Positions 16,977 to 25,275 are shown, numbered from the stretch's first letter. The stretch: 64,000 bases of DNA from Halosimplex salinum (GCF_003730195.1 NZ_QWGG01000001.1:620001-684000), one strand, 5' to 3'. Notes: generated by a model from the sequence alone, not told the origin. Program-made: numbers and translations.

Positions 16977-18154
16977 TGGTCCAGCTCCTGCTCGTCGTCG
17001 GCGTGCTCGTGGCGATGTTCGTCGCGTACAACATCGGCGGGTCGACGACGGGGCCCGCGTTCGGGCCGGCCGTCGGCGCCGACGCCATCTCGAAGACGGC
17101 CGCCGCGGCGCTGATGGGTGTGTTCTTCTTCATCGGCGCCTGGACGATCGGGCGGAACGTCGTGACGAAGCTCGGGACGGAACTCGTCGTCGACACCGGC
17201 GTGTTCACGCTCGAATCGTCTATCGTCGTGCTCTTCTTCATCGGCGTCGCGCTGCTCGTGGGCAACGTCTTCGGCGTGCCGGCCTCGACGTCGATGACCG
17301 CCGTCGGTGCGATCGCGGGGCTCGGCCTCGCCGGCGGCGTGCTCGACCTCGCCGTCATGGGCGAAATCGTCACCTGGTGGGTCGTCTCGCCCATCATCGG
17401 CTTCTGGGTGTCGCTGATCATCGGCCGGTACTTCTACGCGCGACTCAACCGGCTGGTCGCGATGGAGCGCAGCGAGGGGCCGTTGCTCGATATCGACCGC
17501 TCCGGCGTCCTGCCGATCCCGCGCGTCCACCAGACGACGAACCGACGGGAACTGTTCGGGACGATCACGGTCATCTCGATCGGCTGTCTGATGGCCTTCA
17601 GTTCGGGAACGTCGAACATCGCCAACGCCGTCGCACCGCTGGTCGGCAGCGGCGAACTCGCGATGGACCCGGCGATCGTCCTCGGCGGTATCGCCGTCAC
17701 GATCGGCGCGTTCACCATCGCACGGCGGACGCTCGAGACGATGGGGAGCGACATCACGGAACTGCCGCTGACGGCGGCCATCGTCGTCGCGTCGGTCAGT
17801 TCCATACTCGTCGTCTTCCTCTCGACGCTCGGCATCCCCGCGAGTTTCGTCATCATCGCGACGGTGTCGATCATCGGCCTCGGGTGGGGCCGAGCGACCC
17901 GACCGGTGACCGTCCCCGAGGCCGTCACCGCCGAGAAGTCGCCGTCGGTCACCGTCGACGCGCTGGCCGCCGACGAAGAGGGCGAGGAGTTGCCGCCGAT
18001 CGGCGAGGAAGACCCCGAGACCGTCCCCAGCGCCGGGGACCTGTTCGACCCCGCGACGACCGCCCGGGTCGTCCTCATGCAGAACGTCGTGCCGGCTATC
18101 GCGTCCGTCGGCGCGTATCTCACCTTCCGATTCCTCCCGATCGCCGGCGTCTAA
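16976..18154 (+). CDS. PiT-family inorganic phosphate (or sulfate) permease
   Basis: A 392-residue membrane protein with about ten hydrophobic segments. Two PiT signature regions are visible: near the N-terminus (MFVAYNIGGSTTGPAFGPAVGA, here with GG in place of the usual AND) and in the second half (MAFSSGTSNIANAVAPLVGSGEL), the inverted repeat of the family. The VPASTSMTAVGAIAG stretch matches the conserved loop. A cytoplasmic acidic loop lies at about 325-365. Such permeases import phosphate with a cation. The usual partner, a PhoU-like DUF47 protein, is absent here; the coupled upstream gene encodes the tetrad-repeat membrane protein instead. Confidence 0.88.
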   Translation: MVQLLLVVGVLVAMFVAYNIGGSTTGPAFGPAVGADAISKTAAAALMGVFFFIGAWTIGRNVVTKLGTELVVDTGVFTLESSIVVLFFIGVALLVGNVFGVPASTSMTAVGAIAGLGLAGGVLDLAVMGEIVTWWVVSPIIGFWVSLIIGRYFYARLNRLVAMERSEGPLLDIDRSGVLPIPRVHQTTNRRELFGTITVISIGCLMAFSSGTSNIANAVAPLVGSGELAMDPAIVLGGIAVTIGAFTIARRTLETMGSDITELPLTAAIVVASVSSILVVFLSTLGIPASFVIIATVSIIGLGWGRATRPVTVPEAVTAEKSPSVTVDALAADEEGEELPPIGEEDPETVPSAGDLFDPATTARVVLMQNVVPAIASVGAYLTFRFLPIAGV

Positions 18155-18163
18155 CCGGCAGCG

Positions 18164-19468
18164 TCAGGCCGACACCGCTTCGGCCTCGGCCCGCAGTCGC
18201 TCGACCACCGCCGGCCGGCCCCGAACGACGAGGTCGACGGTCTCGGCGACGTAGTCGACCGACTCGACGCTCGCGCAGTCGTAGGCGCGCGAAACGAGTC
18301 CCATCGCGTCGTCGCAGCTGGGGACCGTCAGCTCGGCGCGCTCGGTGGGTAACCGGTCGACCACGGCTTCACGGAGTCGGTCCAGGTTCGTCCCCTCGCG
18401 GACGCTGACCGGGATCGGGTCCGGTGCCAGTCCGTCGACCGCGGCTCGTCGCTCCTCGGAGGCCTCGTCGTCGAGCAGGTCGACCTTGTTCAGCGCCGTG
18501 ACGACGTCCGACTCGTCGACGCCCTGCCCGTCGAACACGTCGAGGGCGACCCGTACCTTCTCCCGCAGTCGCGCGGGTGGGTCGCTCGCGTCGGCGACGA
18601 GCACGACGGCGTCGGCCGCCGCGGCGTCCGAGAGCGTCTCACTGAACGACTCGACCAGCCAGTGGGGCAGGTCCGCGACGAACCCGACGGTGTCGGTACA
18701 CAGCACGCGTCGCCCGTCGATAGTCGCCCGCCGGGTCGTCGTCTCCAGCGTCTCGAACAGCCGGTCCTCGACGCTCGCCGTCTCCGTCGCGGCGTCGGGA
18801 TGGGGATCGGCGTCGGGCCCGCCCGCCGAATCGCCGTCCAGTTCCAGGTCATCGGCCAGTTGGTGGAGCAGCGTCGACTTGCCGGCGTTGGTGTAGCCGG
18901 CGAACGTCACGATGTCGAACCCCTGCTCGCGGCGCTCGGCGCGGTGCTGTTCGGCGGGGCTCGGCAGGTCCGCCAGCTTCCGTTCGAGGTCCGCGATCCG
19001 ATTCTCGACGCCGTCTATCGGCGTCCCCTTCTCGACTCGTTTGTTCATGCCCTGTACGTCCGAGCGCTCTCGCAGCCGCGGCAGGTCGTACTTCAGCCGG
19101 GCGAGTTCGACCTGTAGCTTCGCCCGGCGCGTGCTCGCCTGCTCGGCGAAGATGGCGAGGACGAGCCGGTAGCGGTCGAATATCGCCGTTCCCTCGGGGA
19201 GCGCCTCCCGGATAGCGGCCGTCTGCCGGGGCGTCAACTCGCCATCGACGGCGACGAGGTCCGCCCCCGTCTCCGCGACTCGCGCCGAGAGGTCTGCGAC
19301 CTTCCCGCGTCCGAAGTACGTCCCCGGGTCCTCAGTGCGGGCCTGCGTCACGGCGTCTCGCACCTCGTAGCCCGCCGCCTCGGTCAGCGCCCGTATCTCG
19401 TCGGTCTCGACCGGTGGTTCCGCCGCTCGCGCCGCGACGATCGCGTCCGTTCCTGGTTGTCGTCTCAT
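18164..19468 (-). CDS. hflX: GTPase HflX
   Basis: A 434-residue GTPase. The N-terminal HflX domain includes GRGKVADLSARV and DLVAVDGELTPRQ, followed by a helical linker (RAKLQVELARLKYDLPRL). The G domain carries G1 GYTNAGKSTL, G3 DTVGFVADLPHWLVESF and G4 NKVD. HflX binds ribosomes and can split or rescue stalled ribosomes under stress. An acidic insertion (GGPDADPHPDAATET) lies in the G domain, as is common in haloarchaea. An open frame extends upstream of the chosen ATG, but the residues before MRRQPGTDA are unlike the family. Confidence 0.93.
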   Translation of the reverse strand: MRRQPGTDAIVAARAAEPPVETDEIRALTEAAGYEVRDAVTQARTEDPGTYFGRGKVADLSARVAETGADLVAVDGELTPRQTAAIREALPEGTAIFDRYRLVLAIFAEQASTRRAKLQVELARLKYDLPRLRERSDVQGMNKRVEKGTPIDGVENRIADLERKLADLPSPAEQHRAERREQGFDIVTFAGYTNAGKSTLLHQLADDLELDGDSAGGPDADPHPDAATETASVEDRLFETLETTTRRATIDGRRVLCTDTVGFVADLPHWLVESFSETLSDAAAADAVVLVADASDPPARLREKVRVALDVFDGQGVDESDVVTALNKVDLLDDEASEERRAAVDGLAPDPIPVSVREGTNLDRLREAVVDRLPTERAELTVPSCDDAMGLVSRAYDCASVESVDYVAETVDLVVRGRPAVVERLRAEAEAVSA

Positions 19469-19792
19469 GTGTGTCTCTGTGGATTCTATCTGCGAGCGAT
19501 ACGAGGCCCGGCCGACGCGACGGCCGACGTGACCGACGGCCGCCGGGCTCTGCGGTCGAGAAGTACACCGGTCGCGAGAGGGTCGTAGCGCCCGCCTCCG
19601 CCGCGCCGTCGGGCCGCCGCGGAGACGCCCGCGAGCGTCCGTCGGCGCTGTCGCCCCCGTTACGGACGGGCGCTGGACGCTCACGCGGGTCGGACCGGTC
19701 AGCGGTAGTAACTGATCTCCATCGCCGTGTCCGCTCGATCGGTCGCGTCGGACAAGAGCGTTCCCGTGGGGTGGCAACCGTTAGCACGCCGG
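19469..19792. other. Gap of about 320 bases upstream of hflX
   Basis: Both flanking genes lie on the minus strand. The bases next to hflX (GATTCTATCTGCGAG region, 19482-19497) are the only locally AT-richer stretch and may hold the hflX promoter. The rest is GC-rich with no believable reading frame, repeat or RNA that I can recognise. Confidence 0.4.
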
Positions 19793-20770
19793 TCAGAAGT
19801 CGCCGAGCGTGGCCTGGTTGGCTTTCAGGGACTGGGCGGGGTAGCCCAGTTCCGACGTGATGGCGGTGGCGAACTCGTCGGCGAAGCCGTGCTGGGTGTA
19901 CACCTGCTCGGGGTCGACGGCGGAGACGAGGGCGAGGAGTTCGTCGTAGTCGCAGTGGTCCGTGAGGACGAACCCCTCGTCGAAGCCCCGACGGTAGACG
20001 AACGAGTCGTCGACGGCCCATCCCGAGAACCCGGCGGTGACAGCACCGGTCGACTCGACCAGCGACTCGACCCAGGGGCTCCGTGGCGACCCCGAGCAGA
20101 CGAGCGCGTCACCGGCGCCGAGTTCTCCCTCTGAACCGTAGCGCTCGCCGGGGAAGGTCACGTCGCGGTGGTCCTCGATCACGTCGCTCACGTCAGCGAC
20201 GGCGTCCGTGACGAACACGCGGTCGCGCGGCGAGTCCGCGAGGAGTCGCTGGAGCTTCTGCGCTCGCCCCAGCGCGTACCCGAACATGAGGACGGGTCGA
20301 TCCATCGTCTCCGCCAGCCACGACCGGATCGCGTCGACCGATTCCTCCGTGGATGGGAACCGATATTCGGGCTTCCCGTAGGTCGACTCGAGTATCAGCA
20401 CGTCCGCGTCGACGGGGTCGAACCCGTCGAGGTGGAAGCGGTCCCGCGTCGAGCAGTCGCCGGTGTAGAGGTACCGCCGGCCGGTGTCGGGGTCCGTGAG
20501 CCGCATCGCCCGCGAGCCGACCACGTGGCCCGCCGGAAACAGTTCGGCCGCCGGGTGGTCGACCGCGGTCGGGGCCGCCCCGCCGCGCCGGGCGCCGACC
20601 AGCGCGGCCGTCAGGTCCGAGGCGACGACCGCCGACCCGCTGGCGTAGTGGTCGCCGTGGGCGTGGCTCACGAGCGTCGCGTCGGCGTCGCCGCTCCCGT
20701 CCGCGACGAACCGCTCGCCGCCGGCGAACGTGATCTCGATCCCACTGCGTAGCCGAACCCGCCGCGTCAC
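19793..20770 (-). CDS. Metallo-beta-lactamase-fold exonuclease / mRNA 3'-end-processing-like protein
   Basis: A 325-residue protein of the metallo-beta-lactamase fold. Metal-binding motif SHAHGDHYASG (HxHxDH) lies near residue 37, followed by FPAGHVVGSRAMRL, YTGDCSTRDRFHLDGF and LESTYGKPEYRFP, and near the C-terminus LTDHCDYDELLALV. This is the group annotated as ligase-associated exonuclease or mRNA 3'-end processing exonuclease in archaea. The GTG at 20770 is chosen because a TATA-like CGTATATTCG lies about 27-30 bases upstream, which fits a leaderless transcript; a second GTG at 20791 lies inside that promoter. Confidence 0.85.
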   Translation of the reverse strand: MTRRVRLRSGIEITFAGGERFVADGSGDADATLVSHAHGDHYASGSAVVASDLTAALVGARRGGAAPTAVDHPAAELFPAGHVVGSRAMRLTDPDTGRRYLYTGDCSTRDRFHLDGFDPVDADVLILESTYGKPEYRFPSTEESVDAIRSWLAETMDRPVLMFGYALGRAQKLQRLLADSPRDRVFVTDAVADVSDVIEDHRDVTFPGERYGSEGELGAGDALVCSGSPRSPWVESLVESTGAVTAGFSGWAVDDSFVYRRGFDEGFVLTDHCDYDELLALVSAVDPEQVYTQHGFADEFATAITSELGYPAQSLKANQATLGDF

Positions 20771-20930
20771 GCCCGCCCGTTGGCCCCTCACTCGAATATA
20801 CGTGTCGTCGGGCGGCCCCACGCCCGGCGCGCTGCCCCACGCCCTGCCCACCGCCCGACCGCCGCCACGCCGCCATCAGTTTCACCGACGGTCGACTCGC
20901 GAATCGCCGGCAAGCGGCCGTCTGCATTCA

Positions 20931-20976
20931 CTTTCACTTCCGCTCCGGGGTAGGCTGGCGTTTTATAGCCCGGAGT
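20931..20976 (+). promoter_or_regulatory. Promoter and operator of the PolB2 operon
   Basis: A 21-base element at 20931-20951 (beginning ACTTTCACTTCCGC) is repeated exactly at 24425-24445 before another operon. TTTTATA at 20962-20968 lies 28 bases before the ATG, a leaderless arrangement. The TATA box is flanked by an inverted repeat CTCCGGG (20944-20950) and CCCGGAG (20970-20976), a likely repressor or activator site. An AGTTTCAC lies further up at 20878. The hexamer ACTTTC fits ANTTTC, the element reported upstream of DNA-damage genes in Sulfolobales. Its role here is inference. Confidence 0.7.
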
Positions 20977-20992
20977 CCGTCGGATACGGGCG

Positions 20993-21703
20993 ATGCCAGA
21001 ACCTGTCGACGTTCCGACCCTCGATCCCGGGCTCACGCTGTTGCGCCCGCCCGGGCCGCGCTCGACGGCGATCCATCGTCTCGCGCTCGCGACACTCGCC
21101 GAATCGACCGGGGTGGCCTACTGGGTGGACGCCCGCAACGCCGCCTCGACGTACACGCTGTACGACATCGTACACTCGCCGCGCAGGCTCAGAAATCTCC
21201 GGGTGGCGCGGGCGTTCACCGCCTATCAGCACCACGCGCTCGGACGCCGCGTCGTCGAGCGGGTGGACGGGCGGACCGGACTGCTCGTCGCGCCGAACGT
21301 CGCGTCGCTGTACCGCGACGAGGACGTGCCCCGGTACGAGCGCGAGCGCCTGCTCGACAGCACCGTCCGGACGTTCGCGGCGCTGGCCGACGCTCGCGAG
21401 ATCCCGACGCTGCTCAGCGTGCCCGCCGGTCGTGACCCGGGCCCGGCCGCCGAGCACGCCGACCGAATCATCCGGTGTGAGCGGACGGAGATGGGGTATC
21501 GCTTCGAGGGACCGGGCGTCGAGACGACCGTCTACTGGGACGAGGGGTACTGGCAGACGACCATCCCCTACTGGGTCGACCTGCTCGGCGTCGCGTCCGA
21601 GTCGCTCGGGCCGGGAGTCGATCCGGTCGGAACCGGTTCGCCGGAGCCCATCGAACAGATCAGTCTCGCCGCGGCGGCCGGCGCGGCGGGGGGCGCGGAC
21701 TGA
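20993..21703 (+). CDS. Inactivated RecA/RadA paralogue of the PolB2 operon
   Basis: A 236-residue protein. The order of elements follows the RadA/RecA core. The Walker A region is degenerate (RPPGPRSTAIHRLA, without GKT). GVAYWVDARNAASTYTLYDI sits where RadA has its IDTE strand. LRVARAFTAYQHHAL closely mimics the RadA VARAYNSDHQ helix, and the Walker B strand lacks its Asp (GLLVAPNVASLY). It is therefore unlikely to hydrolyse ATP. Comparative work has described inactivated RadA-like genes next to archaeal polB2. By analogy with bacterial ImuA, it may recruit the polymerase to damaged sites; that is inference. First gene of a three-gene operon, sharing one base with the next. Confidence 0.8.
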   Translation: MPEPVDVPTLDPGLTLLRPPGPRSTAIHRLALATLAESTGVAYWVDARNAASTYTLYDIVHSPRRLRNLRVARAFTAYQHHALGRRVVERVDGRTGLLVAPNVASLYRDEDVPRYERERLLDSTVRTFAALADAREIPTLLSVPAGRDPGPAAEHADRIIRCERTEMGYRFEGPGVETTVYWDEGYWQTTIPYWVDLLGVASESLGPGVDPVGTGSPEPIEQISLAAAAGAAGGAD

Positions 21704-22017
21704 TGGGCCGGACCAATCCCACGTATCGGGACTTCCTCCGGCGACTGGAAGACGACTGGCGCTCCTTCCGACGGGGACTGCGCCGGCGCTCCCAGAGCGA
21801 CTTCGACCGGCTGTTCGAGCGGGCGCGCGACCACGCCGACGCCGCGGGCTACGCCAACGGCACCGACCCCGAGTTCGCCTTCCTGCTGTCGGTCCTGGTC
21901 GCACAGGAGCGCGAACTCCGGGAACTGCGCGAGCGAGTCGACGCGGTCGAGACGGACCGCGGCGACGGGGGCGACGCCAGCCCCGCTTCGGTCGGTGCCG
22001 GGACCGGGACCGAGTGA
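21703..22017 (+). CDS. Small helical protein of the PolB2 operon
   Basis: A 104-residue protein, very rich in Arg and Asp/Glu, with helical segments (TYRDFLRRLEDDWRSFRRGL, then FAFLLSVLVAQERELRELRE) that may form a coiled coil. It ends in a disordered Gly/Ala/Ser tail. I recognise no domain. The gene overlaps both neighbours by one base (TGATG), so all three proteins are probably made in fixed ratio. A small protein has been reported at this place in other polB2 loci. It may bridge the RadA paralogue and the polymerase. Confidence 0.75.
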   Translation: MGRTNPTYRDFLRRLEDDWRSFRRGLRRRSQSDFDRLFERARDHADAAGYANGTDPEFAFLLSVLVAQERELRELRERVDAVETDRGDGGDASPASVGAGTGTE

Positions 22018-24314
22018 TGTCTCTGCTCACTCCGGAGTTCCGGCCGGACGGGACGGTCCGCGAGTGGCACGCGACGGCCGACGGCGTGGAGACCCGGGTG
22101 AACGACGACTACGCGCCCTCGCTCTCCGTCGCGGCGCCCGACCCCGTCCGGGCGGACCTCGCGGCCGCGCTGGCCGCCGACCCGAAGGTCGTCGAGACGG
22201 CGACCGAGCGCCGCTACCTCTCGCTCGATGCGGACGAACGCGAGCCCGTTCTCCGAGTCGACCTCGCCCGCGTCGACGAGGTACGGACGCTGGCTCACGA
22301 GATCCTGTCCCACCACGCCGCCGACTACGCGCCGGGGACGGTGCGGCTCTACGACGTGGACCTCGCGCCGGGGTTTCGCTACTGCGTCGACACCGGGACC
22401 GCGCCGGTGCCCGAGCGGGAGTTGCGCCGGCTGGAACTGTCGATCCCCGAACGCGCGCTGGCCGAGGACGACCTGACCGCGCTCCGGGTCGACGGCGAGG
22501 CGCTTCGCGCCTCGAAAGCGAGCGGGGACGGGGGACCCGCGAGCCGCCAGGCCGACCGCGCGGTCCTCGACTCCCTCCGCGAGCGCGTCGAGGTGGTCGA
22601 TCCGGACGTGCTAGTCTGTTCGACCGCCGAGCTGATCCCGCGGTGTCACGAGCGAGCGGAGGCGCTCGGGCTCGACGACTTCCGGCTGGGGCGGGCGGAC
22701 GGCTACGAGCGCCTCGCCGGCGCGAGCACCTACGAGAGCTACGGACAGGTGGGTCACTCGCCGGCCCGCTACGCGCTCCCCGGACGAGCCATCGTCGACC
22801 GGTCGAACAGCTTCCTGCTCGGGAAAGCCGGGCTGCCCGGACTGCTCGACCTCGTGGGTCGGTCGTGGCGGCCGCTCCAGGAGACAGCCCGCGGCTCTAT
22901 CGGGACGATCCTCACGTCCATCGAGATCAAGGAGGCACGCGAGCGGGACGTGCTCGCGCCGTGGAACAAGTGGGAGCCGGAGGCGTTCAAGTCGGTCGGG
23001 ACGCTCCACGACGCCGACCGCGGCGGGTTCACGTTCGCGCCGGAGCCGGGAATCTACGAGGACGTCGTGGAGGTCGACTTCGCCTCCCTCTATCCCTCGA
23101 TCATGCGCGAGTACAACGTCAGCCCGGAGACGGTGAACTGCGACTGTCACGATCGGGAGGACGTGCCCGGCCTCGGCTACAGCGTCTGCGAGGACCGGGG
23201 CTTCCTCGCCGACGTGCTGGGCGGCCTCATCGACGACCGCGCCCGATTCAAGGAGGAACTCGCCGAGTTGCGCGAACGAGCGGCGACGGACGCGCTCGAT
23301 GTGGCCAGTGGAGACTATCAGGCCACGCACGCCGAACCGGACGGCGACTCGCCGGTCGCCGAGCGCGTCGCCGCGCTGGAGGGGCGGATTGACGCGCTGA
23401 AGTGGGTGCTCGTCTCCTGTTTCGGCTACCAGGGCTACCGGAACGCGAAGTTCGGGCGCATCGAGTGTCACGAGGCGATCAACGCCTACGCTCGCGAGAT
23501 CCTGCTGGACGCCAAGGAGCGACTGGAGGCCGGCGGCTGGCGGGTCGTTCACGGGATCGTCGACAGCCTGTGGGTGCAACCGCGGGCGGCGGATCCCGAG
23601 CCCATCGACGAGATCGCGGCCGTCGTGTCCGAGGACGCCCGCATCTCGCTGGAGGTCGAGGCGCGCTTCGACTGGGTGGCGTTCGTCCCGATGCGGAACT
23701 CGTCGGCAGGCGCGCTGACGAAGTACTATGGCAAGGTCGCCGGCGCCGATCCGGAAGACGATGACGCGTTCAAGTTCCGCGGGATCGAGACGCGTCAGCG
23801 CTCGACGCCGCCGTTCGTCGCCGCGGTCCAGCGCGACCTGATCCGGACGCTCGACGCCTCGAACGAGAGCGGTGAGCGAAGCGAACCGCGAACGGAGCGA
23901 CCCGCGAGCCACGACCCCGAAGCCGTCTGCGACCGCCTCGCTCGCGCGCTCGGTCGGCTGGAGCGCCGGGCGGTCGACGCCGAGGACCTGGTGATCCGAC
24001 AGCGCGTCTCGAAGTCCGTCGAGGCGTATGCCCAGCGGACCCGGACGGTCGCGGCGCTGGAGCGGACGGCGGCCCACGGACTTGAGCGACCGCCGGGAAC
24101 GAGCGTCGAGTACGTCGTCGTCGACGACGGGCGAGGAGACGCCGACCGCGTCCGGCTCCCGTTCGAGGACGCGAGCGACTACGACGTGGAGTTCTACCGC
24201 GAACGTCTGATCCGCGCGGCCGAGAGCGTCGTCTCGCCGCTGGGGTGGGACCGCGGGCAGATCCGGCGGTACCTCCGCGACGGGCGGGACCTCACGCTCG
24301 CCGCCTTCGAGTGA
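22017..24314 (+). CDS. polB2: Family B DNA polymerase PolB2 with altered motif C
   Basis: A 765-residue family B polymerase, similar in length to other PolB2. Motif A (EVDFASLYPS) is intact with Asp354. Motif B has Lys462 (LKWVLVSCFGYQGYRN). Motif C, normally YGDTDS, reads HGIVDS at 512-517: the first Asp is replaced, but the second, metal-binding Asp (516) is kept. The exonuclease motifs are lost (DPDVLVCSTAELIP in place of the DNFD type), so it should lack proofreading. This pattern fits a translesion polymerase; Saccharolobus Dpo2 has been reported active in such synthesis. The last gene of the operon, overlapping the small protein gene by one base. Confidence 0.9.
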   Translation: MSLLTPEFRPDGTVREWHATADGVETRVNDDYAPSLSVAAPDPVRADLAAALAADPKVVETATERRYLSLDADEREPVLRVDLARVDEVRTLAHEILSHHAADYAPGTVRLYDVDLAPGFRYCVDTGTAPVPERELRRLELSIPERALAEDDLTALRVDGEALRASKASGDGGPASRQADRAVLDSLRERVEVVDPDVLVCSTAELIPRCHERAEALGLDDFRLGRADGYERLAGASTYESYGQVGHSPARYALPGRAIVDRSNSFLLGKAGLPGLLDLVGRSWRPLQETARGSIGTILTSIEIKEARERDVLAPWNKWEPEAFKSVGTLHDADRGGFTFAPEPGIYEDVVEVDFASLYPSIMREYNVSPETVNCDCHDREDVPGLGYSVCEDRGFLADVLGGLIDDRARFKEELAELRERAATDALDVASGDYQATHAEPDGDSPVAERVAALEGRIDALKWVLVSCFGYQGYRNAKFGRIECHEAINAYAREILLDAKERLEAGGWRVVHGIVDSLWVQPRAADPEPIDEIAAVVSEDARISLEVEARFDWVAFVPMRNSSAGALTKYYGKVAGADPEDDDAFKFRGIETRQRSTPPFVAAVQRDLIRTLDASNESGERSEPRTERPASHDPEAVCDRLARALGRLERRAVDAEDLVIRQRVSKSVEAYAQRTRTVAALERTAAHGLERPPGTSVEYVVVDDGRGDADRVRLPFEDASDYDVEFYRERLIRAAESVVSPLGWDRGQIRRYLRDGRDLTLAAFE

Positions 24315-24361
24315 GCACGGGGCGGCGAGCGTGGCGGCGGATCACCCCGAGACGCGCGACC

Positions 24362-24472
24362 ACTTTCACGGCCGGAAAACCACTTTCACCCGCAGGACGG
24401 CGGGCGGATCGCCGGCGGATCTCTACTTTCACTTCCGCTCCGGGGACGCGGCTAACGGCTTTTGTACCGGAG
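24362..24472 (+). promoter_or_regulatory. Promoter and operator of the zinc-ribbon operon, copy of the PolB2 promoter
   Basis: Three ACTTTCAC blocks lie at 24362, 24382 and 24425. The last begins a 21-base element identical to 20931-20951. TTTTGTA at 24460-24466 takes the place of the TATA box, 28 bases before the ATG at 24488. CTCCGG (24439-24443 region) and CCGGAG (24467-24472) form the same inverted repeat around it. The similarity continues into GGAGTC. Two promoters 3.5 kb apart with this degree of matching strongly suggest shared regulation. Confidence 0.7.
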
Positions 24473-24487
24473 TCACTGGTCGGAGGT

Positions 24488-24736
24488 ATGACGGCGAGCG
24501 AATACACGAGGGACGGCCCGGCGAACCAGTACGCGGGCGACGACCCGGGCGGTGAGCGCGGGGAATCGGAGCCAGACGAGTCGAGACCCGACGGCTGGTC
24601 GCGATATCGGTGCCACGGCTGCGGGTTCGAGTTCGGCGGCGAGACCGTCGGCGCGGCGCGGTGCCCGCGCTGTGGCTGTATCGGCGACCACGACCGAACG
24701 GGAGCGCTCGCGGGGGCGACGGATGGTGGCCCCTGA
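24488..24736 (+). CDS. Zinc-ribbon protein co-regulated with PolB2
   Basis: An 82-residue protein. The first 35 residues are acidic and disordered; the second half is a zinc ribbon, YRCHGCGFEFG then ARCPRCGCIGDHDR, with two CxxC pairs about 16 residues apart. The start at 24488 follows GGAGG. It resembles small rubredoxin/UspA-linked ribbons of haloarchaea, but I cannot name a family. Its promoter is nearly a copy of that of the PolB2 operon, so it may act in the same response. It overlaps the next gene by 14 bases. Confidence 0.75.
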   Translation: MTASEYTRDGPANQYAGDDPGGERGESEPDESRPDGWSRYRCHGCGFEFGGETVGAARCPRCGCIGDHDRTGALAGATDGGP

Positions 24737-24926
24737 GGAGCTCGCCGACCTGCTCTCGGACCCGTATCGCGTGGCCTGCCCGAACGGTCACACGGCGCTG
24801 AACCCCGCCGAGACGACGCCCAGCGCCTACTGTCGGACGTGCCGGGAGTCGTACCACGCCCGGGAACTGGCCGACCGACGGCGGGACCCCGACCCGTGCA
24901 AGCATCACCGCAAGAGGAAGGACTAA
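24723..24926 (+). CDS. Small zinc-binding protein
   Basis: A 67-residue protein starting MVAPEELADLLSDPYRVACP. Cys and His residues (ACPNGH, YCRTCRESYH, CKHHRKRK) give one or two zinc sites, and the basic end could touch nucleic acid. The ATG lies 14 bases inside the end of the preceding zinc-ribbon gene, so the two are translationally coupled. No known family is recognised. A role in DNA-damage tolerance is inferred only from the shared promoter upstream. Confidence 0.7.
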   Translation: MVAPEELADLLSDPYRVACPNGHTALNPAETTPSAYCRTCRESYHARELADRRRDPDPCKHHRKRKD

Positions 24927-25275
24927 GTATGCGTGGGATTAACATGCAGGTGGAGCCATACGGGGCTCCCGACGTGAACCACCGTCGTGAACTCCCGGAA
25001 TATTGGCACCGCGCACGAATCAGCGCACGAACCGCGACGGGGCCTGGCCACCCCGTCGCACCTCGAGGCTTTTATCGACGTCACTCCTTCCGAGCGACCG
25101 CGCCGGATACGGTGACCCGCTCGTCCGGCGACAGGCGTTCGAGCGCGGGAGACCGTCCGAACCGCTCCGACCACGGCGACCGCCGATTGAGCCGTGACTG
25201 TCTCGGTCTGCGGCCGTTCACGGTCATCCGCTCGTCGGGCAGTAACACTATTGTGGAGCACAGAAACAGGGTGGT
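24927..25275. other. Gap of about 350 bases with no confident gene
   Basis: A plus-strand frame is open through most of this stretch, but its composition (Arg/His/Ser-rich, not acidic) is unlike haloarchaeal proteins and I reject it. GGAGCC and GGCTCC near 24953-24970 form a short hairpin. The bases near 25240-25256 (CAGTAACACTATTG) are the AT-richest part and may hold the promoter of the pilin-like gene. Confidence 0.4.

Noticed and set aside
22017-24314. Inactive (pseudo-enzyme) PolB2
   Set aside because: Motif A is intact and the second motif C Asp is kept, so loss of activity cannot be concluded from sequence.
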